Assembly (NCBI RefSeq): GCF_012273895.1 | Contig: NC_052106.1 | Coordinates: 7,502,001 to 7,566,000 of the forward strand | Direction of reading: 5' to 3' | Length of the DNA: 64,000 bases | Source: Zerene cesonia | Lineage: Eukaryota; Arthropoda; Insecta; Lepidoptera; Pieridae | Shown: positions 25,922 through 38,152 of the stretch, one piece after another | Layout: each line of letters begins with the position of its first letter | How positions within the stretch are numbered: the first letter of the stretch is position 1 | Translations under genes and position numbers: made by a program | The notes under the pieces: generated by a model | What the model was told of the DNA's origin: nothing | Databases searched by the model: none | What the model saw: the letters and a program-made list of their open reading frames with translations, nothing else

Positions 25922-26115
25922 TACTAGCGGTCCGCCCCGGCTTCGTCCGTGGTACATATATAGCCTTTCTTAAAAAAATTAGCTACAGATAGCTCATTTT
26001 TTAGTGTGGTGTTAGAAAACTGCAAGAGTTTTTCAAATCGGACCAGTAGTTCCTGAGATCAGTGCGTTCAAACAAAAAAATAAACAAACTCTTCAGCTTT
26101 ATAATATTAGTATTA
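25922..26115 (-). repeat. Short interspersed element, CTAGCGGTCC family
   Basis: On the plus strand it starts ACTAGCGGTCCGCCCCGGCT and ends CAGCTTTATAATATTAGTAT. It carries AATCGGACCAGTAGTTCCTG and GCGTTCAAACAAA inside. Related copies lie at 36523-36708 and 39837-40051. Confidence 0.6.
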
Positions 26116-27409
26116 AAATATATTCTAAAACTTTCTGCGCAAAAGTCGATAATTATCAGAGATAATTTATTGAATATAATTATCTTCTTTAATTTATAAC
26201 TAATAACCTAAATAGAAACATTAACTAACGAACGTGTTTATATTTCAAGCATTGTTTAATTAAGAAATAAATTGTTATTCCACAATTATAAAATACAGGA
26301 AACAGACACGCCCAAAAAGACACGTCCAAACAAAATATTTTTACTATAAAATGTATTAAACATAAATTATGGAAATAGATTTGAACAATGTTATTTATAA
26401 TTATTTTTTATTAATTAATCAGTAAATAAGTTTTAAGCCTTTTATTAACATTTATATTTACATTCGGAGGGCATTGACTCTATAACGTAATGTCTCCTGA
26501 ATATGACCTTATGTTTCAGTCACTATCTGTCTTACTAAGGTTAACCTTAAACTCTTGTTCGTGTAAACGTTTACATACGTACTTATTATAATTTTTACTG
26601 TAAAATAATATTTATTTCTTTACCTTCTCACATTTTTTTCTGGCTTTGTTAGGCCAAAATTCATTGGTATTCTATTTTTAGACAAAAAATAACTTTTCTG
26701 AATGAAATGACTGTTAAGACTACTACTATAGAATGTTATCTGTGGTTAAGACAATCTTTCTTCAAAACAATTAATAATAAAAATAAAAAAGACAAAATAC
26801 AGAAATTTATTACTTAATAAAACAAAACAAATTACAGTAGTAATAGACTGTACGAACGATTCAGTTGACACGAGGAAACCATTGGAGCATTGTGTTTTGG
26901 ATGTATGTTTTTTACCCTAAAGCTATGTCTGTAGATTTTTACATTACTGTTTTCTCGCAAAATCTCCTGGCCCGTTTTTAAAAAATTCGTCCGTCACCAT
27001 TAGAAAGCTGTATCGTCACTGAGTGATATAGGTAGGTACATATATATCACCACGGACGAAGCCGCGGCGAACGGCTAGTGTAGAATAAAGAGTAAATAGA
27101 GCCGTTTGCTCACTCTACATAAAGCAAAATGTACTGGTACAAACGTTTCATATCATTTAAAGCTGACAATACGTTTGTGACCCACCACCTCCATTGCTGA
27201 CGATGACATAAAAAATTTGTATCGGATCTGCTATTGGCCACAGATTTTTCCTTTTCTGTAGCCAATCTTAATATATATAAATCACGTGTCACGTTGTTTG
27301 TCCGCGATGGGCTCCTAAACTACCCAAATGATTTTAATCAATTTTGCTCACCATGTGCATTTTGATTCGACATAGGATAGTTTATATTATTTCATTTAAT
27401 ATAAATGAC

Positions 27410-27552
27410 ATCCGCCAATGTTTGTATGGATTTATGAATGTTTGTTATTCTTTCGCGTGAAAACAGCTTATTGTATCTTTATGAAATAGGGAGGACAGGA
27501 CATAGGATTTTCCCTGGCTTCCAAGCGAGGGACGCCGCGGGTTACAGCTAGT
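27410..27552 (+). repeat. Helitron-related remnant
   Basis: Shares ACAGCTTAT and GACGCCGCGGGTTACAGCTAG with the remnant at 19683-19858. The 5' end is degraded. Confidence 0.5.
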
Positions 27553-28309
27553 TCATAAAAAGAAAACTTAATACTTTATTACAATACACCAAAGAAGGCG
27601 TATAAGCTGCGCTTTTCATATTTTAATCATATTTAAAACTTTAACTTTTTAAAACTCTTATAACTTAATCATGCTTTAACGTCCACGCAATAATAGAAAG
27701 ACATACGCACCGTTAGTTGAAAAACTAGTATATTTCTAGAGTGCAGATAACTATGAAATTTAAAATAGATAAGCCGGTAACATTCAGGGTTCCTAGAACG
27801 GTGGAGCAAGGCCAAGGTCTTAGATTGTTGTGATTTGTCACATTCTCAGTAAATCATTAGTGTAAAAATATATACATAATTCATAAAAAACAACGAATAA
27901 AAATGTTTTATTCGTTAATATAAATGGTTGCTGTTTGCTTTTAATATACCGAAGAGAAAATAAGAGAATAATATAAAGAAAAAAAAAAACTAACTACAAA
28001 TCTACGTTAGTAGAACCTCAAATGAAAAGATGCCTTATCTCTAAACCTCTATCATGGTATTAGTGTAGTGTTATATTATCTGTGGCGTTATGTTATCTGT
28101 GATGACACTGAAATCTGTTGTCCCTAAATATTTATACTTAACAGGTTAGCTTTATACATAATTATGATGTTATAGTGTATATTTCATATTACATAGAATT
28201 TTTTACCCTTATAAAAGACAATTTAATAAATTATTAACTAATTCAAAAAACTAAACTGCCTTCAAATTGTCACAACTATACAGCATTAAATGATACCAAA
28301 CGAGAGGCA

Positions 28310-28440
28310 TCAGCTTTTAAATAAAAAAGAATCATCAAAATCAGTTCATCCAGTAATAATTTATGAGGTAACAAACACATAAAACCGAATTGAGAACCAC
28401 CTGCTTTTTGATGTCGGTTAAAAAATAACTTCAATTGTTG
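28310..28440 (+). repeat. Interspersed repeat ending in GAACC..C/TCGGTTAAAAA tail
   Basis: Contains ATCAAAATCAGTTCATCCAG, TTATGAGGTAACAAACACAT, and GAATTGAGAACCACCTGC, ending GTCGGTTAAAAA. Related copies are at about 28780-28880, 37490-37615 and 47715-47820. It resembles a common lepidopteran retroelement 3' tail; the family is not certain. Confidence 0.5.
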
Positions 28441-29716
28441 TCCCTGACACATTGTATATCACTACATTTGCAGATAAAGTTAATTAAGTGCTAATGATCG
28501 GGGATAAATCAAAAAACAATTAATTAATCAGCAGTTCTGGGTCAAATTTAAATGCAGCCGAATTTAGAGTGTCAGCCTTGAAGTAAAAATAACCATATAT
28601 TGGTTTACCCTATAGAAAAGGCGTAACACTTTACTACATACATAGGATAAAGTCGTACACGTATCCTTGATTCTTTAAAACTGCTCAACGATTGTTATTG
28701 GGGTGATTTTTACTAGATAGAGTGATTCAAGGGGAAGGTTTAAAGGTATAATAACATGATTAAACTATTAATAACGCTCCGAATTTAACGCTAGCTAAGC
28801 CGCGGACGAAAGCTACTTAAAAATACAGTCGATTTAACAACCTCCTTCCATGACGACGTTTAAAAAGCCTTAATAACGGTTATTTTTATAAAATACAGTA
28901 CAAGGAAATGTTAAAACATAATAATCAATGGAATATTAAAAATAAACTATGATCACCAATGCATTATGAATATAAATGACTAGCCGCTTGCCCCGACCTC
29001 GCACACATCGACTGGTTTAAAAAATACCTAATGTTATGTATGTATGTGCTTTCTAATAGAAAAATATATTTTTAAATTTAGTCTAGTAGATGCACAGACA
29101 TTAAATAATCTGTGGATATTGTATTTAATGCAGTTTACACCATGTTTACAGTCATAGTACGTGATACAAGCTTTACTGAGTTTGGCACTAGATGGCGTTA
29201 TGTGCATATTGATGCACTATTTCAAAGCCTTTTGTTTGTTAAATTTAATTAATTATTATAATCTCGATGTTATGTGTAAAAATTGTATTTGTATAAATAA
29301 ATATGTCAAAACATTGCAGTTTTAGGAGATTTTTAATATTTTTGGTGTTGTTACTCTATTATATGAATTTCATCCGATGGGCGTGCCGCGTGATTCTCTT
29401 TGTCTGACAGGAAATTGGTCTCATTTTAAAATTTAGAGTGGTACAACACTCCAAAGATGACAGCGACCTATATAATTTAAATGTATTATATCGTGTTAAC
29501 AGTGTAAATGTCAATCAAAAAACGTAATTCATAAAGTTAATTTATTTAAGTATTGTAGTTTGGAGATGTAAATGTAATGACTCAACTTGACAATATTATA
29601 TGTTCTTTTGGGTTATTTTTTTTAATAAAACTAAACATATTTTTACTACGATTTTATTAGCCCCATTGAGCCGAACTAAGGCACTACTACTAGTCTACTG
29701 GTCTATTGGTCTCCAC

Positions 29717-32700
29717 TTATTGTCCAGCGGACAACTCCACGATCTTCTTATTGATGTCCAAAAGTTCAACCATGTAGTCCTCATCAGCCATGATGGAAGC
29801 CAACTTCTTCAAGATGGACAGAAGCTCCCCGTCCCTCATTCTGAGTTGTTCATTACACTGCTCTACGTCATCGACTAAATCGTCTGGTATCTGGAATTAC
29901 GAAACGTTAAATTAGTTGGAAGAGTTATAAAAACACTAGCTGCGCCTGTGGTTTCACCCGCGTAAGTCTGTAACCCATAGGAATATCGGGATAAAAGTTG
30001 CCTTTGTGTTATTCCAGTTGTTCAGCTATCTACGTACGAAATTTCATTGCTACCGGTTAAGTAGTTTTTGCGTGAAAGAACAACAAACAAACACACATCC
30101 TTACAAAATTTCGCATTTATAATATTAGTAGGAAGTTTCATTTAGGTTATTGAATGATTCTTTATGTTAAATCGATTGGCTGGATCAAACTGATACTATT
30201 GTATACTTTGTACTTTGCATTCTGGAATTAATTTGGGTCTTTGCGATATTCGTATAAGAGAATTAAATATTTTGTATTTTAATACAAAAAAACTAGCAGT
30301 GATCAGAATAATACTCTAATAACACGAATTACGTTACAATTCGTCGCTATGGCAACTATTTTAATTCTGAATCAACACAAGTAAATGGATCAAATTTATC
30401 TTCGTAACGGTTTAATGGAGGATTACCTTTTGCAACTCTAAGAAGGACTGGAACTTCAGCTTCTTGCGTTGCTTGCCGCTGTGACCGTCGAAGAACATTG
30501 TGAACTGCTGGTCTTTCTCCTTCACCGGAAAGTAGATGCCGGCCGTCAAGTGGCCTTTGGGATTACGCGCTAAAAGACTCCTGGAAAATGTTAATGTTAT
30601 GGTTAATATATTATGTTTAATGAGCAAATATTTAACCATAGGGGGGAAGGTTGCTCTGTTTATGTGAAATCTGCTATGTGATTCTTAAATTCAGTGCCTA
30701 AAAACATTTGTTGATTCTTATGGAGAGAAAAAGCTTACTCTGTCTTAACAAATACAACAAAAAAAAGTAGCTGAATTGGTGAAGTCGTTCTTGAGTTTTA
30801 CACTTTGCAACATTTGGCGATTTATTTTGATGTATTTAAATATAGTTTTTAGGCTGTCAACTCCAAGTTTTTCATGGCGTTATTCACTGGAAATATCTAA
30901 TAAATCGATTCGTGTAAGCTGTCTCCTTACCTCCTTCTTGGTAAGTGAAGTGAGTTAAAGAAAAATAATCCTCACCTTAAGTCCCAAACAAGATTCCTCT
31001 TTTCCGTAACACTGACAGCAGTGAGATACGGCTTGGCGACATAGGTGAGAGACAGCCGCTCCTTAACGCTCGCTCCTCTGGTGTCCCGTTCGTGCCACTC
31101 TACATAGTTGGCGTTGTTCAGGTTGAGCTGGTAATTGTACTCCTTGCGGCTGTGAGGCTCGTCCGATTGGGTGAACCAGCCTGTAGGAAAGACGATTATT
31201 TTTATATGGACTATGTAATATTCGTAGTCTTTGTGTAGAATATATGGATTATGGAGTCTTTTTCAATGTTAACTTTACCATATAATGGGCAAGGAAACTG
31301 TAATGGTCAAATCACTAAGTAGTGTGTCGAGCAAATATAATAGACATTAATACAGGGAATTCTTATTAAATAAATTATAAAATATCAACTCACCAGTATG
31401 TGGGTAGCATCGATCCGCCATAACAGTGACCACACGCGCGATGTGGTATCCAAGATCCGAAAGGAAGACACCGGGCCTTCCTGCGACCCGAATGTGGATA
31501 CACAGCATCACGTGGTCCTTCTCCGTTTCAATCAAAAAGCCCTGTGGGCCCGGGGACGCCGTCGCGTAATCGACCAGATCTTGAATATTCTCGTCACAAG
31601 AGACCAGCATCATCGCCTTCGTGATACCAGGGAAATCATTTTCGAGCACCTTCAAACGCTTCATTGTCTCCATGCCCAGCCCGACGCAAGTGTGCTTGTG
31701 CGCGCGGATCGGAGGGTTGTATTTCGGGAAGAAGTCAGCTAACGTCTCGTCAGGAGAAGCCATGTAAGATTCGTACAGGGTGATGAAGTTGTTGACGGAA
31801 TCATAGTTCTCGGAGACCGCTAGTCGGCTCACTATCGCCTCAGCTTTGGCAACTAGGTCCTCGTACTGCTGTAGGGACAGTTCCAAAGCTGGGCGCGGGG
31901 CCCCCCACCGTGGCGGCGGCAGGGGGTGCTCTGGGGGCCACTGGGGCCCCGTGGGCTTGCACTCTGAGCCGAGTCAGCTCAACCACTCGGCGCCCCAGCG
32001 GCCCATGACGCGGCGGATGGCGCGCTCTTCGCTCGAGGTCGAAGCGATGTCGGTGGGAGTCTGCAGCGCCTCCCGAGCGATCTCCGCGCCGGCCGACGCG
32101 TCCAGAGACCACTCATTGGCCCTACTTAACGGTTTTATATTTAACGTATCTGTAAAAAAGGTTATGCATTAGCCAAACGAAAAATAAAATTAAAAAGGAA
32201 AATATGTAGGAAAATTCATAAATTTCATGATTATATTCAACAAAAATAAATGCCCAAGTGCTGTGAAGCATTCCATTGGCGATACTTCAAGAAATATCTA
32301 AATCTGGAACGATATGGTTGTATATATCATACCTATATGTACAATATATATACGTATACAAATGCGCAAATTCTCCGAGTTCAGATTCTAAAAATAACCG
32401 AGCTACTTTGAAGTCCATGTAGGTACTAATTATAAGCACGATATGTGACAAAAGTACAAATATACCAAACGGTACTTTAATTAGATCTGTATGAATAAGT
32501 ACGATGACATCGTGACGCACCCCACCATCCTATGACGCAAACGATTCCAGATTAATGATCCAATGTCACCCATTTTTCCATACTCTGTATAAATATAGAC
32601 TGCGATTTCAAAGCATTGAATATTAGCAAGACTGCAAACTAAATAATTAGAGTAAATAGTTATCACTATCAGTCATCATTCATGAAGGTTGTATAACTGT

Positions 32701-33367
32701 GGACTGTGGTATAACCCAGAAATATGCAAAGATAAACGTCGCTCCGAATCAGTTACTGAGAAATAAATTGAATGATCTTAAAAGGTCAGAAGAAACGATA
32801 CAAATGTACATACAAACGTTTTTATATCTAGAGAAATATCGGAATGCTTTTACTATCGGGGTACCATGTCACTATGGACGTGCATGATACTCTATAGGGG
32901 TCAATTGTTATCCAATTGATGGTATTACAGACGTAGTATGACACATACCGGTATGTTATAGACCTTATTAAAATGATACTGTTTGTGTGGAGGAAATTCC
33001 CGGCATTGGATATAAAAGATAGACAATTAACTAGATTGAATGTTATATTGAATATTGCGTAAGGTTTCTTTATTTCCTAAATTTGTATAGTTTATTGACA
33101 AATAGTTTTTAAAATAAAATTAATATAACGGAAAGGGAATTTACATGATTTGCATATATCTAGAGGGAAAATAAAAAGGAAGCAATAAATTACACAAAAC
33201 ACGATTAATTAAAAACTAAACCCAAGTTTACCAAAAACTTTTTTAACTCCTTTTTTCGAGGAAATCGGAAGTAACAAAAAGTAGGATTCCAAGATAACAA
33301 ACAAAACAATTAACAAGCGATAAATAAATGATGAAAATATTATCTAAGGTCAAGAATACATACCCAT
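29717..33367 (-). CDS. Gene B: arylamine N-acetyltransferase-like protein with conserved in-frame TGA
   Basis: Minus-strand exons: 33364-33367 (ATG plus G), 31394-32149 (756 nt), 30976-31180 (205 nt, same length as in A), 30427-30580 (154 nt) and 29717-29890 (stop TAA 29717-29719). GT-AG and phases are as in gene A. It has 430 codons including TGA at codon 60 (31974-31976). Before the TGA: DTLNIKPLSRANEWSLDAS, EERAIRRVMGRWGAEW. After it: PPPRWGAPRPALEL, NYDSVNNFITLYES, AHKHTCVGLG (Cys156), EKDHVMLCI (His214), AGRPGVFLSDLGYH (Asp233), GWFTQSDEPHSRKEY, YVEWHERDTRG, RSLLARNPKGHLTAGIYFPV. As in A, the triad-like layout suggests an N-acetyltransferase or papain-like fold; substrate and role are unknown. 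Exons 4 and 5 match A at lower identity, so the duplication is not recent. Confidence 0.84.
29936..30133 (-). mobile_element. Helitron-like non-autonomous element, in intron of gene B
   Basis: On the plus strand it starts CTAGCTGCGCCTGTGGTTTC and ends CATTTATAATATTAGTAGGA, the reverse of the consensus. It is inserted 45 bp from the last exon of gene B. Confidence 0.7.
31974..31976 (-). promoter_or_regulatory. In-frame TGA of gene B, candidate readthrough/recoding site
   Basis: It sits between EWLS and LGSECKPTG in the frame set by the ATG of exon 1, and that frame continues into all conserved domain sequence. The context is AGC TGA CTC. A perfect stem GGGGCC/GGCCCC with a 5-nt loop (31945-31950 with 31934-31939) begins 23 nt downstream. 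Codon choice on both sides is GC-rich and coding-like. Confidence 0.7.
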
Positions 33368-33418
33368 TACGTATGTATTTCCGAAGTCTACCTCTTGGAT
33401 GTGTATTTGTTTACGTTA

Positions 33419-33459
33419 CGAACTGAACTGGTTTGTCCTGCGTTCGCGCGGTCTATATA
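33419..33459 (-). promoter_or_regulatory. Core promoter of gene B (TATA plus initiator)
   Basis: On the minus strand TATATA lies at 33459-33454 and TTCAGTTCG at 33427-33419, with a predicted start A at 33424. The ATG at 33365-33367 follows after about 57 nt and is cut after four coding bases by a GTATGT donor. A GC-rich stretch (33475-33520) lies just upstream. Confidence 0.65.
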
Positions 33460-36219
33460 ACCTAACGTTTTGCTAACCCCCCCTCCCCTGACCCTCGCGC
33501 CCCGCGCCCTTACCCCGCGGCACAGAGCCATCTGCGTCACGGACGGGTGTGTGAGTGACTTCGCACGTGTGTTTAAATTGTGGAACACGTGTTGGGGTAT
33601 GGCTTTGTTGTTTATGGGCAGCGATTAAGTTATGTGCAATTGCATTGGGTCTTGTGATGTTATATGAGAAGCCTAACGTGTTTTGTATTTCAAGAATATG
33701 TAATAATTAGATAATTAGAACATTACTGAGCATTATATTAGTACTAATTTCCCGTTTTTGAAACAAAGGTTATTCATTTATTAATTACATATAATACAAT
33801 ACTAAAATAACAATGGAATCATTTATAAAAGGTTTTTGCACATTTATTATTAAAATTTGAATAGTCGTATATTATCAATTGTACCATTTTCCGAAACTTA
33901 TACATATTATATATTTAACCTGTAATTTCCGCTAAACCTTATCAATGTAACCTCACCCAACAGCGTCAAAACATTACGCACACAGACAAATATTATCAAT
34001 GGCACAAACACACAGATATGACCACGTGCCTATGGCAACAGCTGCTTATAAAATTGTTTAATGAATTTATAAATTAAGCAACTATGATCATGGTTAAGGC
34101 AAATATGGGAAAAATGTGAACTAGTTCGAATCCGCGGTTTTGTATACGTATATTTACTTACTGCCAACCAAAACAAACAATCGTGGTGTTTTTCAAAAGT
34201 ATATACTCTATATATTTTTTCTTACTAGTATATATAGGTTTTATAAATAAAAAGTACTTCTATCTATATGTCTGTCTGTCTCTTTTTCATGCTTAAACCA
34301 ACAGATTTACATGAAATTTAATTTATGATTTATTTGAATGTGATACTTCATACGTAAAAATATGGTAACAATTAATAATTAATACACAAATAGAATATTT
34401 GTTAAATGGGCTGTCAAATTGAAAGTGTATTCTAAATCACTTAAGACTATCATATAGACATCTGTACATAATATTGGACAAACATACAAATTTACCATCC
34501 TTATATCTTAGATGGATTACAAACAAACATTGTTATAATACCTTCATATATTATGCTAATAAACAGTTAGATAGATATAAATGTAATATAATTAATAAGT
34601 AACTGCTTTTAAAAGATCACAAAATTGGTTTCAGTGTATCTATTTCCGAATTATATATGTACATAATTGTATTTAAAATGACGAATGACATAAAAGATTT
34701 CATCGAAAACCCTTAGAGCACACTGAGATATTTGACCGCCTAGGGAATAAAAAAAGTAAAATATACAAAAAAAAAAAAAATAGTTGCACCTTTATATTAG
34801 ACTAGACGTTCGTATATCAAAATTCCTGTTTTAATCTTAGGTAGCACTTAATAGGGATAAAAAGTATCCTATTACCCAAGTCAGCTCATACCCGGTATGT
34901 TTACGAAATTTCGTCAAAATCCGTTCAGTTTCAGTGATTAACGAACACATACAAACATACAAACTTTCACATAACATTATTTTAACATTAGTGTGATATT
35001 CAAATCATATCAAGTGATGCTGTTAAAAACGAATTAGTAAGAAAATGTTATTAACATTATCTTAAAAAGGTTGTTCGTCATAAAATCGACCATATCAATC
35101 TTAAAATTAAATAGGCTCAGTAGTTTTAAATAAAATAACAGAAAAATATGCTCATACATTAAGTTCAGTACATAGGTAGTTAAGATTTTATTTGAAGAAT
35201 AGAAAATAATTGACCACGAGGCGGGATTCGAATCCGCCATTTTGTCAAACCGTAACAAATGTCAAAATGACGTGGGTTCAAACTCTGTGATCAATACCTA
35301 TATAATATTAAGAAATCTCATTTATAAAGCGTTTGAATGTTACCAGACTAAAAATTTAAATTTGATAATTTAATTTAAAAACATTTATGCATATAAATTC
35401 TTATGTCTCACGTTCTGTACATGCTCATTGCCTCTGCTTTCTTTGTTTATAAACATTTATGCATACGTCTCTCTAAATGTCCAAAATGGGTCCTTACACT
35501 CGCTAAGTACCTGACGAAGGGCTGGGGACTTGGGAGGTTTATGGACATTTAAATTTCTAAACCCACCTTTCATTTTTTTACAAAGACCGATTTCTTGAAC
35601 AAAGAAACTTTTTGTATGGTAAAGCCAGGCCACAAATGCCACGGATAACAAGTAACATTGACAACTTTACTTATAATTCATTTAGATAAAATAAATATTA
35701 ATTTAAAATGTAGAACAAAAATGCTTTTGAGACGGGTACAGGTACATTGGTACCTAAAAACCCTTCTTAAATATGATACAATACGGGGAAAATTGTTAAA
35801 TCGATTTATTGGCAACTTTGAAGAAATTATCTATGAAAATATACGTATAATAAAAATATATAAAGCTGAAGAGTTTATTTAAACACGACGTAACACTAAT
35901 CTCACAAAAAAAATTACAGAATACTTAATTGTACCTAGAAAAGTATTATGTTATCTCTGGTACTATATACTAAAACATACAACGATAATATTATGATTAT
36001 ATGTTTTCTATTCTATTAATGTCTGTACTCCAATATATTAGAACGACTTCATGTCACGGAATACCTAGCAGGCACCTTGGAAAGTAATCAAATTAACCTG
36101 AATCGTTAAAGGTCGTATTAACGGCCCTTTTAGGTCATAGGTCATATTCTAAAACTAGCTTTTCATAGAATAATTTGAGTCGTTTGATACTGTCCGTAGA
36201 AAACAAAGTTTGATTGTGT
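33460..36219. other. AT-rich intergenic region left of the tRNA
   Basis: No supportable gene. Near 35218-35285 there are two short pol III B-box-like words (GGATTCGAATCC and GGGTTCAAACTC) flanking a small inverted repeat (CATTTTG / CAAAATG), possibly a decayed SINE. ORFs at 35457-35651 (-) and 35658-35882 (+) show no protein-like features. Confidence 0.5.
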
Positions 36220-36450
36220 GAGTCGGGTACGCTTCAGCACGCATTGGGCCAGTTCGTTCAGGGGGAGGTAGTTCACAGAAATCGGCGTGAAACAGTAGCA
36301 GTGGCATGTTACTAGCTGTAGCAGTGATTCGCCTTCCTCATCCCTTACCCCCTAAAAACGGGCAGCGTATTGGCCGAGCGCTACCTTTCCAAATGTTTTT
36401 GGGAAGTGGTGATGGCTTACTTTCGGGCGATCCACCAGCTCCGTTGCCCG
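36220..36450 (+). repeat. SINE-like repeat
   Basis: Contains TACGCTTCAGCACGCATTGG, GTAGTTCACAGAAATCGGCG and AGTGGTGATGGCTTACTTTC. Its order of words matches the copies at 41522-41770 and, more distantly, 44000-44275. Confidence 0.5.
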
Positions 36451-36522
36451 CGCTATCATAAAAGCTTATTGCTCTGCCTAATGTTTATATATAACACCTC
36501 GGTAATTTTTATTAATAAATTA

Positions 36523-36708
36523 CTAGCGGTCCTGCCTGGCTTCGCACGTGGTACATATATAACCTATAGCCTTCCTCAATAAATGGGCTAACTAACACTG
36601 AGTTTTTCCAAGAAATTGTCAAAACGGACCTACTGGTCCGTTTTGACAATTTCTCGAGATTAGTGCGTTCAAACAAACAAACCCTTCAGCTTTACAATAT
36701 TAGTATAG
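36523..36708 (-). repeat. CTAGCGGTCC-family element with internal 20-bp hairpin
   Basis: On the plus strand it begins ACTAGCGGTCCTGCCTGGCT and ends CAGCTTTACAATATTAGTAT. It differs from the copy at 25922-26115 by an inverted duplication at 36611-36654. Confidence 0.65.
36611..36654. repeat. Perfect inverted repeat, 20-bp arms, 4-nt loop
   Basis: Arm 1 AGAAATTGTCAAAACGGACC (36611-36630), loop TACT, arm 2 is its exact reverse complement (36635-36654). Confidence 0.95.
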
Positions 36709-37489
36709 ATTAATAATGAAACAAAACAGTGGTCTGCATGTCTGTGATCTTTTAATTATTATGTATTAGCATATACATAAATAATATTCAAAGATTGAAA
36801 GCACTTCAACCTAAAAAAATCTAACCTAACAGCATACAGTCAGATAATAGTATAATATTATAGTATCTGTGCACATTCAAATATTCTTGGATAATTCTCC
36901 TTCTCAAATCAAAACATAAAAATAACGACGTTTTCACATCATATCATCATATCATTCTCGTATATAAAAGTGTGGTGTTTTGTATGTATACTTTTAATTT
37001 CTTTAGGATCAATAACACCATCGGCCTTGAGCCTTGAGTTCCAAGAACCAGCGGTTACCTGACTCGACGTCATTTAAGCAACTGATTCATAGCAAATATT
37101 ATGCAATCATGACGTACAACAGTAGCATTATTTATTGCGATAAAAGCCAGAACACGCTTTATGCTAAAATGAGTTAATTTTCCGGGAAACAATAGTTCTG
37201 TAACATTCAGAAAACGTGACACGATTGACACGTGAGTGTTAATTGAAACTGATATTTCGTTGACACGTGACGTGGATTTAACGTGTTGCGTGACAAGCGA
37301 ATTCGTCTCCATAACAAGTATAAATGTAATTATTATATTTTTAATAAAGAACTAAACCGCTTACATATTTAATTGTTAGTTTTATAGCATTGAAATGCTT
37401 TATAAATGAGAAATTTTGAAAGAATAGAAAACATTTCTCGCTTACATATTGTCAAAGGTAGACTTAATATAAATGGAATCACATACGAG

Positions 37490-37615
37490 GCACTTTCTAA
37501 TTAAACAAGGATCATCGCAATGGGTTCACCGAGTAAAAAGTTATGAGGTAACAAACACAAAAATGTAGTAAAATTTTTCGCCTCCTATTTTTGAAGTAGG
37601 TTGAAATTGAATAAA
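37490..37615 (+). repeat. Interspersed repeat related to the 28.3-kb copy
   Basis: Contains ATCGCAATGGGTTCACCGAG, TTATGAGGTAACAAACACAA and ends near GAAGTAGGTTGAAATTG. Confidence 0.45.
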
Positions 37616-37983
37616 TAGACGCGGCTCTTGAAGCTAAAGATATAATATTTGAAAAAATAGATTGAAGAAGAATTTGAAAAATGACTTATTTACAGAAAAG
37701 AGTTTCGTTTAAAAAACATTACGCTCCTTCTGTTGCTGTCGGGTAAAAATAAATACTTAGCGCTTGAATCTACTGAAACAACGAGTCGTTTTTAAAAAGA
37801 CGTTTAAACGCGTGTGTCACTTCTAGATACTTTTTACTGATTTTGATCAAAGTATTGCATTGTTATTATATCCGTATATTAAATAAACTACATATCGTTA
37901 TTATTATGGTAATTACTTCACAACAACAACAAATTAAAAAAAAAGAATCTTTCTTTCTTTTTGTGTATTATCCTACTATCCTA

Positions 37984-38152
37984 TCCTACTAATATAATAA
38001 ATGCGAAAGTTTGTATGGATGGATGTATTTGTATGTGTATGTCTGTAAACTACTGAACCGATTGCAATGAAATTTGGTGCGTACATAGCTGGACAACTGG
38101 AGTAACACATAGACAAACTTGTAATAAACGTGAAACCGGGGGGCTCAGCTAG
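37984..38152 (+). mobile_element. Helitron-like non-autonomous element
   Basis: Starts TCCTACTAATATAATAAATG after A and ends GGGGGGCTCAGCTAG before T. It is shorter than other copies through a deletion in the CTACGGGATACGG part. Confidence 0.7.

Noticed and set aside
31950..31980. A micro-intron removing the TGA of gene B
   Set aside because: Any GT-AG pair here would give an intron of about 20 nt, far below the insect minimum, and gene A lacks the matching sites.
31398..32172. Plus-strand ORFs and the minus-strand 31840-32112 frame
   Set aside because: Shadows of the large exon of gene B. The shifted minus frame (GRRVVELTRL) is also similar between A and B, but it does not join to exon 1 or the domain frame by phase.
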